From positions 744,001-808,000 of the forward strand of contig JAFEKR010000029.1 of NCBI GenBank assembly GCA_019022495.1: a stretch of DNA of 64,000 bases, read 5' to 3'. The notes below the pieces were generated by a model. The model did not search any database. It had not been told where the DNA came from and worked only from the letters and a program-made list of their open reading frames with translations. The position numbers and the translations under genes were made by a program. Source of the stretch: Epichloe hybrida (taxonomy: Eukaryota > Ascomycota > Sordariomycetes > Hypocreales > Clavicipitaceae). Positions 55,784-64,000 of this stretch are shown here, in pieces; within the stretch, counting starts at the first letter, position 1, and each line of letters begins with the position of its first letter.

Positions 55784-57477
55784 CGAGATATGGGAGTACA
55801 AGTCGTCCAGTCACTATGGTTTCTCGCCTAATAGCACTGGTTAGACGGGCTCAATATCAGACTCCATGAGTCGGGATGAAGAGTATCTCACTCATGGTTT
55901 GTTTCCGCAGTCATCTCTGGTCAGTCACTGGTCGACAATTAAAGTGTTGCAAGAAGATCGAAAGCATTCACATTTGGATCATCGCGGCATTGCGGAGAAC
56001 GGGTTGTCAACAAATTCGAGTCGGCAAGGGAAAGTGGAGAGTGGAGAGTGAAAGTGGAAAGTGGTGGAAAGTGGAAAGTGGAAAGTGCAGGCGTCACTTG
56101 TTGTTGGCAGGAAGTGGAAAGGGCCTTTGTCCAAACAGTGTTGAGATGGAGTGCGCACAGTTACTTGGCACTGGCTAACACCTCAACACCTCCTCACCTG
56201 CCTGGGGATGGGATGCCATCATGATCAAGGCCCAACACGAATGACGCGTCAAAGGTCACTTATGCATGAGCCATCGAAAACTACCTGCGTCCATTGTCGC
56301 CACAATTTCATCATTTGGAATTACCACAGACTACAGGCCATCCCTCAATCCAATTGGGCAACCAGGAGCTTGAACTTCCACCGTCGGCCATTCGTCTCAG
56401 GACGCCGGGGCTTTGAAGTTTGCCTAGTTGCCCTAAACAAATCTCAAAGGCAATTCGAAAATTCTGCGCCTGACTGCTCGTCGTGGGGTCCCTCAACAGA
56501 TTTGATGGGACAAACACGGCAAAGTGCGGCGGCATCCCTCCGACTACGAATGCGGCCTGGGCAGTTGCATTCCAGTCTCGCAACCGAAGTAGTGTGAACA
56601 CGCAACTTGAACATCGGCTCTCTTCTCCCTTTATCGTTCAACAAGCAGGATACTACTGGCTGACTTGGATCTCAGCTATGCCAATTACCAGGAACAGGGC
56701 AATGCATGAAGATATGGCCATGTTTCCCACTAGGCCGAAGAGGAGAGTATAGTCATTCACGCAGACGCAATGCCTCTTTATAGGACTTATCCTTTCGGGT
56801 GGTTCGACTGGAACAAGGACGCTCCTTGTTTTGGTATGACTTTCTAAAGTCCGTCTGGCCATCTCCTTAGGACGTTGTCCCTGAAGAATGAGACTCAGAT
56901 GGCATCACCATTGGGTAGGCTAGGATCTATCAAGGTTCACCGGCTTTTCTCGAGTCGAATTGAAGCATACGAGAATGATGAGCACAACCGACAAACTTTG
57001 GGATTCACGGCGGTTTTCCCCACTCGCATCATCAGATTTGTGGACATTACGAGCCATACTTTGTCTAAAGAAGCATCCCGTCATTCGGCAGTCATCTAGC
57101 GCCACGTAGCTGACAGCCGGTTGCAGAACATTTCTGTTGACAGACTTGCAACTCCGTCCTAAAAAGGCAATTTCCTCTTCCGGTGATGACCTGGACTGGA
57201 TCCACTGTTCTTCGGTGCCATCCTAGACATTGTCTCAGAGTATCGAACGTCCAAGTCTGCTGCAAGCAGAACTGGCTGGTTGAATACAAAGAAGCAGGAT
57301 CATCCAGGATTTAGGACGAATCCATCTTTTTTCCACCAATCCAAGATACAAATATCAGTTCGACCGCCCTCCTGTTTAGGCGGTGTCAACATAAGCAGCG
57401 CGTGCAAGTCAACTCACTCCAACTTCATCGACCTTCGCTCAGCCCAAATCAATTGTCTATCAAAACCAACAGAAAAG
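55784..57477. other. Intergenic right of the transposon block
   Basis: No supported gene. A GTGGAAA-type purine minisatellite lies at about 56034-56090. A minus-strand frame at 56653-56862 includes one hydrophobic helix, but nothing confirms it. The right end carries a pyrimidine/CAA-rich leader typical of a fungal 5' UTR ahead of the wall-protein gene. Confidence 0.45.
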
Positions 57478-58430
57478 ATGAGATTCACTCATTTCTTAGC
57501 CATGGCCTCCCTGGCCGCCACTGGTATGGCCCAGTCATCCAGCACTGCTGCAGAGAGCTCCGCCGCCGAGAGTTCTGCTGCCCAGAGTTCTTCTGCTGCC
57601 AGCTCCGCCGCCGAGAGTTCTGCTGCCCAGAGTTCTGCCGCTTCCAGCTCTGCCGCTGCCAGCTCTGCCGCCGAGACTTCTTCCGCTGAGAATTCTGCTG
57701 CTGAGACTTCCGCCACTGAGACTTCCGCCACTGAGACTTCCGCCACTGAGACTTCCACCGCTGAGACTTCCGTCGCTGAGACTTCCGCTATTGAGAGCTC
57801 TGCTACACCCGTCAGCAGCGGGCTCACGGAGACTGTCTTCACAACTGTCATCAGCACGGCTTTCACGACATACTGCCCTGTAAGTAATTAACTGTGATTA
57901 CAGAAGAAGAGGGGGAGGATATTCCGTTACGTTTTTCGGTGAATCTCCATATTTGATGAACAGAGTTGATAAGTTTTATTCAGGAACCCACTTCTTTCTG
58001 TGTTGGCAGCGTCACCTACACCGTCACCGAGCCTACCACGTTGACCATCGCGGACTGTCCCTGCACCGTCACCCACAATCCCATGCCGACCCCCGACAAC
58101 AAGCCTGCTCCTCCTCCTGACAACATGCCTGCGCCTCCTCCTCCTGAAAACATGCCTGCGCCTCCTCCTGACAACATGCCTGCGCCTCCTGCTGACAACA
58201 TGCCTGCTCCTCCTCCTGACAACACTCCTGCTCCTCCTCCTGACAACATGCCTGCTCCTCCTCCTGACAACAAGACCGCTCCTCCTGCACCTCCTGCTGA
58301 GCAAACCGCCCCAGCCAGTGGTGGCAAGACTGAGCCCGCGAACCCTCCTGTCGTCACTGCCGCTGCCGACAAGGCGAACGCTGGTCTCGGTGCCTTGGCT
58401 ATTGCTGGTCTCGCCGCCGTTCTCATCTAG
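57478..58430 (+). CDS. GPI-anchored Ser/Ala-rich cell wall protein
   Basis: Exons 57478-57879 and 57984-58430, phase 0, 282 residues. Signal peptide MRFTHFLAMASLAATGMA. Residues about 20-115 are a Ser/Ala/Glu/Thr repeat (SSAAES, SSAAQS, then ETSAT units), a likely O-mannosylated stalk. A conserved cysteine module spans the intron: VFTTVISTAFTTYCP, FCVGSVTYTVTEPTTLTI and DCPCTVT. It resembles the wall module of fungal adhesin and clock-controlled wall proteins. Then come repeats of PPPDNMPA, and a C-terminal hydrophobic tail (AGLGALAIAGLAAVLI) for GPI attachment. The product should sit in the wall or on the plasma membrane; adhesion is an inference from relatives such as the Metarhizium Mad proteins. 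Confidence 0.88.
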
Positions 58431-59278
58431 AGAGCTTCCTATGACATGGAAGGTTGCCAATAACTATTACTTACATCAAAAAATTGGAGTGTCCATTCAG
58501 TCGTTCTCAATAACTACGAGATGGATCATGTCAGGACAGCCACGTCTACGGGACCTAAGCCGTTGATGATGATGATGTTCTAGTTGAATTTCTTCCTCGC
58601 AGATATCTTGGGGTTCGGAATTGAGCGTTGTGGGGATTAATAAGTAGTCTTGGGTATCTAGTAAACAAAGGTAATACCGGGGCGATTAAATCCCCGCGTA
58701 TATGGACCAACTGTCATGTCATCCGTACACGTGCAAATTGGACAATGTGACGTGTAGTGAAAAGAGCTTCCGCACCAACCTTGATGATGAACAGCTCATT
58801 CATCTTGACCATAGGCATCGACGCTGGATTTCAGTGACGCGGGGCACCAAGTCATGACGTACAGACAAGTGGCGACGCGACACGACACGTATACCGTTCC
58901 TGAATGTTGTAGTCGGCCAAGGCTCCCCGGTGAGTAAAAGCCGACGTGTATGGATGATGCTCCATCGGCGCGCGCGTTTATAATCACCGTCGAAGAAAAG
59001 ACCTACATTGAATCATTGTAAGTAGTGTCTGTTCAGCAACGATAGTCACGCCCTTCACATGAACCGCATCGCATCGCATCGCACCCAAGTCGGCGTCGTG
59101 TGGTGGCTAGTTTGACTCGCCCATCATAAGTATAGCTAGCTAGTCCAGTTGGCACGAGAACGCAAGAATGGATCCATTGCCAACCCTGCAGTGCCATCCG
59201 TTTTCCTTTCCTCTGCGTTCCCCATCATGGACTCATGTGCTCGTCTCCGAGACTACTCGATGTGGCCCAAATCCCATC
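58431..59278. other. Convergent intergenic region
   Basis: Between the wall-protein gene (plus) and CDC23 (minus). A CGCATCGCATCGCATCGCA repeat lies near 59065-59083. Nothing else supported. Confidence 0.5.
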
Positions 59279-61692
59279 CTAGCTATCTGAGCCGAACATG
59301 CCGGCCGCCTCCATCCTGGACCTCACTTCCCTTGCCAGCGCCTTTGCCTCTTCCACCTCGACGCCATCCTGGCATAGTTCCATGGCTAATCTGTTTGCAG
59401 TGGTGTAGTCTGATGTGCGCATGGCGAATCTCGCGAGCCACATGCGTGCTTTGCTCGTCGCCGCCGTCACGCCCGTTCCTTCTGCGGCTCCCGCCCCATC
59501 GCCGTGGGTCTTGTCCTCGACGCCTGGTTGATGGAAATCGTCCGATGCGGCTGGCGAGTCGCTATGGGTCATGGCGGATTCACCGAGGCCATGGCTCGCG
59601 TCTGCTGCTGATGCTGATGCTGCTGCTGCTGCAGTGCCTTCTTCCTGCGCGACGCATAGCTCCATGTAGGCTTTTGCCTCTTCCTCTTCACCAAGTTGGT
59701 CATACATGGCTGCGATTTGGAGCAGAATCTCGGGGTCCATGTGGCCGGTGGCACCTCGCGCGCCGAGGACATCGCCGCCGCCGCCGAAACTGCTTCCTAC
59801 GTCGTAGTAGGCATCGGCTAGGAGGGCCCGTTTCAGGGCTTTGATGCCGTCGCGTTCGCAGCCCATTTTCTGAAGGCACGAGCCGACGGCCATCCACATT
59901 TTACCGTCCCACGGTCGCAGACCGGCGGCCTTTTTGTAGTACCAGAGGGAGTAGGTGTGCATTTCTAGCATTTCATATGTCTGGCCGAGACCGTACCAAG
60001 CACGATAGTCACGACGGTTGACGTCGACGGCGCGGCGGTACGATTCAATGGCCGCGTGGGTGTTTTTCAGCTCGACATACTCGTGGCCCATGAGCGTCCA
60101 GGCGGATAGGCATGAGCGATCTAATGTCAGTGCTCGTCTAAAGTACTGGACGGCCTTTTCGTGCATGGATAGTAGGGAGTAGTAGTTCCCAATGACGACG
60201 CACGACTCTGGGCGGAACTTGTCGACACTGGAGCAGAGGTGAGCTACAAAGGCCAGCTTCGGGCGCATGTTTAGCACGTAGAGTATGTTGGAGTAGTGAT
60301 CTAGCGAGTCCAGGCGGTGCGGGTGCAGCGATAACAGGCGGCTGAAATGTTGCTCGGCTGCCATGAGGTCTTTGGCGTGGTATGCGAGCAGTGCGTTGCA
60401 GGTTAGGAGGAACGATGAGGTTGGGAAGATGGACAGGAGCTGCTCAAGAGAGTTGGCCAGATTCGGCGTCTGCTGGTACAGTTCGAGGGAAGTGTGAAGA
60501 TGGAACATGAACGACACAATGTTCTGAGGACAGTGTCGGGCGATTTGATTGAGCTGGTTGGCAAGCCGAGCCAAGCCATTGCCACGAAATTAGTACATGT
60601 GCTTTTTTTATATCGTGCGCGTGTGCCGGGACTTCGCGAGTTTAAAAACAATACCTCTTCGACCCTCGAAATCAAGGATGTCATTTCCAGCCAGCAGCCC
60701 CAGTTCATAGGGTATTTGTGCACGCTTCGGATCAAGTAGCCCATGGCCTGCGCGTCGTTCTTCTCCTTTGCCATGACCATTCCGTATCTATATGGCAGCG
60801 TCCCCCCCCCTCCCCAACCATGGTCAGCACTCTCTACCATTGAGCTAATGAGGGCGATTCACTTCTCATGACATGAGCCACTGAAATTAGAATCAGTCCG
60901 CAAACTCACAAGTATTCCAGCCATCCCTGGCTTCCCAAAACCTCCTCATCCGCCGTCGTTCTCTCCTTGAACCAAGCGGCCAAGAATCTGCCAACCACAA
61001 GAAGCTGCTTGTTCGCAACAGTCCCTAAATCCTGAGGGCCCATGACCATTTCCGACTCCTCATTCTTGCGCTTCTCACCAGACATGAATTTTGCATAGAG
61101 CGCTAGAAACAAGCTCTTCTGGCTCAGTTTTGGCAACGGTACTGCCGCCGCCACACCAGCGTCCAACAGCCTCTCTCCCTCGGTAGCTTTCGCCTTGCCC
61201 TTTGCCTTTGCCCGCTGCGAAGGTGTCGATGATGGCGTCGCGGCTTCAGAATGCGATGCTAACACGGACGATAAGAGATAGTCGGGGAGGAAGACGGCAG
61301 CACATCGATCGAATTCTTTACAGTCGAAAAGGGACTTGGCAAGTAGGTATTTGCTCATTTCCCTGGCTTCGAGAGCTGCCTCTTCTGGGTCGGCATTGGG
61401 CGTGAATATGGGACATGTGCGCCTCGTGGAATTTGCGGAAGTGGACTCGTCCTCCTCATTATCGGTCGGCTCGGGGAGGGCGTTGAGGAGTTCGGCGGCC
61501 CTGGACGAAGGTGAACAAAACGCTGTTGATGCACATTTTCTTGCCTGTAAAAACGCTTGGGGAAGGGGGGGGGGGGGGGTTGTGGAAGAATTACCATTTC
61601 GCTGATGAATAGAGGCATCGTTCCGACGTCTTGATGACAGCATCCTGGAGAGCATCTCGCAGGTGCGAAACCTCTCGCGCGCTTAACGCCAT
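59279..61692 (-). CDS. CDC23: Anaphase-promoting complex subunit 8 (Cdc23)
   Basis: Exons on the minus strand: 61692-61595, 61500-60910, 60787-60655 and 60553-59279, for 698 residues with consistent phases. The N-terminus MALSAREVSHLRDALQ and KTSERCLYSSAKWAAELLNAL is typical of Apc8. TPR repeats fill the C-terminal two thirds (YFRRALTLDRSCLSAWTLMGHEYVELKN, YRRAVDVNRRDYRAWYGLGQTYE, YYKKAAGLRPWDGKMWMAVGSC). Cdc23 is a scaffold TPR subunit of the APC/C ubiquitin ligase that drives mitotic exit, in the nucleus. The C-terminal third has a low-complexity Ala/Gln/Ser insert. Intron 1 holds a G14 run (plus strand). All expected regions are present. Confidence 0.94.
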
Positions 61693-62377
61693 GCCCGACG
61701 GGATATCAGCGTCGAGTCGAGCTGCCTGCCAGGGAGGGATTTTGTCGCGTCACCATATCAGATAGGCAATCGTGCAGGCTTCCGGACCTGGGCGGAGATG
61801 TTGGCAAGAAGTATTGCGTCGCTCGTAGAAGCTGGGAGAGGGGGAAAGCGCTATCGCGTTCCAGCCAGCACGAAGCTTCTCGTCTCAGCTTGGGAGGTCT
61901 ATACCGTTTTTTTACTGTAGATACACTGTGTACGCACTGTATTCATGAGATCAGTTCATCAGCTTGTCAGTGGTCACTTATGCGAAACCAGACCTCGACT
62001 ACTACAGAAACGAACGTCACATAACATGATCAAATCAGGCCTTTCTAGTCGTAGCATAATTCATTGCAAACATTATGAAGCACCCGTCATAGATATATAG
62101 TTAGTTGAGTGCCCTCCCGGCCCATCGTCAGTCAAATGAACGCCATCCCGAGCCAATCCAGCTAAAAATTCATCCTGCTTTTCCTCCAGTTTCCAAAGTG
62201 TGCCACCTGGGAATCGGGTATCTCCAAGTTAGAGCACAAACACTCCTCGCGTTGTCCTTAACGCCGACTCTTCGCCGTCGCTGTCCTTTGCCTCGTCCTG
62301 TCCTTTCCTGTCTTATACGCCTCACTCGATACATTACAGTGTCATATCATCTATATGACCATGACTAGATTAGTAGT
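61693..62377. other. Intergenic between CDC23 and the PH-domain gene
   Basis: About 0.7 kb with the CDC23 promoter and the 3' flank of the minus-strand PH-domain gene. No supported gene. Confidence 0.5.
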
Positions 62378-64000
62378 TCATCGTGCCCTGTTCACTAGAG
62401 GTTCAGGGGGGCTTCTCGACGGCGGCCGAGAAGGCGCCTCGGCAAGATGCGGGCGACGCATAGGCATTGGCGGTACAGGGTGATGCTTGTGAGCATCAAA
62501 GGGGAAATTCCGTCTCTGCGAAGCACTGGATTTGCTTCGTTGGCGCTGAGGGCCTTTGCCTGGAGGAGGAGGAGGATACTGAGTCGGCGGTGGAGAAGCC
62601 GCGCCAGCAAGCCCGCCACCGCTGTTAGAAGGCGACAGGCCATGGCGACCAGAGTTTCGTCTCACAGCGGCGTCCCGAGAGTCTCTTGTTGCACCTCCCA
62701 TTGCGAGGTTGATGAGCGGTTGGCCCGGCGCTTGTCTCACGCCTGGATTGTGGAAGCGGGGCGGCTCGGGGAAGTCCTTTGTGAAATTCAGCAGCGGAGT
62801 GGGATGTCTGTCACGACGAGGCACGCCACTCGCGATGGCGGCGGCGGTGGTGGTGGTGGAGGAGGAGGATGTGGGCGTGTCGGCAGTCATTGGTCTCCGT
62901 TGTTGCTGCTGCATGTATCGAATACGAGCTGAGTGCTCCGCAGCAGAGGGGAACCACGATTTCGGGCCATCTTTCTTCTCTTCCTGCTCAGCGTGCTCAG
63001 CGTGCTCAGCGTGCTTCTTCTTCGAGGTTCCGGATGAATCTAATGAAGACTGAGTTATGCCTCCGTTGAGCAGTGACGGTGTTTCGGTGAAAGGCCCGTC
63101 GACGAGTCTGGACGAGGAGCATAGTTTGGCGCCCGTTGTGGAAAGTGTCGCTTCAGTTTGTTTGCGTTTCTCATACGTGTCACCAAGAAGGCCGCCAACA
63201 GAGAACTCGGGCTCCTCCTCGCTGACGGTCTTGGGGATCTCTGGGGCGGCTGCAGCGTGCTTCACTCTCACGGAGCCTTTGGATCGAATGGGAAGCAACT
63301 TTTGCGTGGCTGTCTTTTCAATGATGATTTTGCTCATGCGGAACCCGTTGACATCCATGAGAGGCTCATCCGCGGCTTCAGCAGCACGGTCCGAGACCTT
63401 GGTACCCGCGCCATGGCCGTTCCTGGCGGTGCTGTTCTTGGGACTTGGGCTGTTATGCTTATTGCCAGCAGCATCGAGCACTTGCTGTGGCGATTTTTCC
63501 TTCTTGTCCAGAACGATCATTCGGTTGACCATGTACCAACTTCGCCAGCCGTGCACCTTTTCATAGAAGAAAGCAGCTTGCTGGGCATCCTCCGTGGAGA
63601 AGAAGTGGACGAAATTCTCTCCATTGGGGAACACGACTGTCTTTTGCTGACTCTTGATGGCATAGCAGAATCTTTTCGGGGGTCTGAGATTGCGACGCAT
63701 CTCGCTCTCCTTGGGAGCATAGATGTCGAAATCTGTCAGATGGCAAAGAACGGAACTTTCCTTGTCAGATGGTTGTGCGTTGTCCGACTTGGCAGCATAC
63801 ATTTGGCCATTGTCCAGGAGCGTCAACCATCGCTTATTCCATTTGCCAGGTTTGGACGAGTGGTACATTTGTACGCAGAAGCCACTGGGCGGCTCTTCGG
63901 TGCGGGGGACGGACTCGATCTCGAGGTCATGGTCGCTCTGGGTAGTGTCGCACGACATGACGAGCAAGGAATTTTGCTGATCGCGGTCCCAGGAGTTCAT
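62378..64000 (-). CDS. PH-domain protein, possibly partial at the window edge
   Basis: The minus-strand frame is open from the window end (ATG at 63998-64000) to TGA 62378-62380, 541 codons. Residues about 35-155 look like a PH domain: FCVQMYHSSKPGKWNKRWLTLLDNGQ, then DFDIYAPK and a final helix AAFFYEKVHGWRSWYMVNRM. The rest is disordered, with Ser/Pro-rich and basic stretches and a PPPPPGKGPQRQRSKS segment. The domain suggests phosphoinositide or membrane binding. In related fungal proteins a Ras-association-like region often precedes this PH domain; that would lie outside the window, so the first ATG seen may be internal. No function is assigned. Confidence 0.8.
   Translation of the reverse strand: MNSWDRDQQNSLLVMSCDTTQSDHDLEIESVPRTEEPPSGFCVQMYHSSKPGKWNKRWLTLLDNGQMYAAKSDNAQPSDKESSVLCHLTDFDIYAPKESEMRRNLRPPKRFCYAIKSQQKTVVFPNGENFVHFFSTEDAQQAAFFYEKVHGWRSWYMVNRMIVLDKKEKSPQQVLDAAGNKHNSPSPKNSTARNGHGAGTKVSDRAAEAADEPLMDVNGFRMSKIIIEKTATQKLLPIRSKGSVRVKHAAAAPEIPKTVSEEEPEFSVGGLLGDTYEKRKQTEATLSTTGAKLCSSSRLVDGPFTETPSLLNGGITQSSLDSSGTSKKKHAEHAEHAEQEEKKDGPKSWFPSAAEHSARIRYMQQQQRRPMTADTPTSSSSTTTTAAAIASGVPRRDRHPTPLLNFTKDFPEPPRFHNPGVRQAPGQPLINLAMGGATRDSRDAAVRRNSGRHGLSPSNSGGGLAGAASPPPTQYPPPPPGKGPQRQRSKSSASQRRNFPFDAHKHHPVPPMPMRRPHLAEAPSRPPSRSPPEPLVNRAR

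Noticed and set aside
58016..58426. Gly-rich minus frame opposite the wall protein
   Set aside because: Reverse-complement translation of the proline repeats; not a gene.

Overview
The window looks like nuclear DNA of a filamentous ascomycete, most likely a sordariomycete of the order Hypocreales. Genes are split by short introns (about 50-160 bp) with GTAAGT-type donors and CTAAC/CTGAC-type branch sites. The housekeeping proteins read as filamentous-fungal orthologues. There is a 13-kb, extremely AT-rich transposon block whose base changes are those of repeat-induced point mutation (RIP). Genus and species cannot be fixed from the sequence alone.

Layout, left to right. A Pmp3-type membrane peptide (0.3-0.75 kb), a disordered protein of unknown role (2.1-3.4 kb), a small secreted peptide (4.4-4.6 kb) and a broken cysteine-containing secreted-protein gene (5.5-5.9 kb). 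Then CTK1 (RNA polymerase II CTD kinase, minus) abuts UTP13 (small-subunit processome, plus), followed by SAD1 (tri-snRNP), an eIF4E-family protein, LOC1 (60S assembly), an EHT1/EEB1-type alpha/beta hydrolase, a doubtful small gene, a fungal membrane protein of unknown function, MCM5, VPS54, farnesyl diphosphate synthase and a small secreted protein. A gene-poor 4.5-kb stretch precedes the transposon block (42,861-55,779). After it come a GPI-anchored wall protein, CDC23/APC8 and a PH-domain protein that runs to or past the window edge.

The main result is a rearrangement. The CTK1 and UTP13 bodies near 9.83 kb both lack their N-termini, and both missing N-termini lie back to back at 23.7-24.3 kb in the opposite orientation. 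Inverting the interval between a shared GACGA pentamer (9,827-9,831 and 23,935-23,939) restores both genes in frame, introns included. This is a 14.1-kb inversion that cuts two housekeeping genes, or an assembly error of exactly that form.

The second result is the transposon nest. A minus-strand Ty3/Gypsy-like element with 116-bp LTRs and a 4-bp target duplication is interrupted by a hAT-like non-autonomous element with a perfect 8-bp target duplication (CTTAGGAG). Inside that is a 3' Ty1/Copia fragment and a second hAT-like right end. The order is best explained by nested insertion followed by deletion between two hAT-like copies.

Most of the genes are independent housekeeping functions (transcription, ribosome assembly, splicing, replication, cell cycle, trafficking, sterol/isoprenoid synthesis); no metabolic gene cluster is visible.
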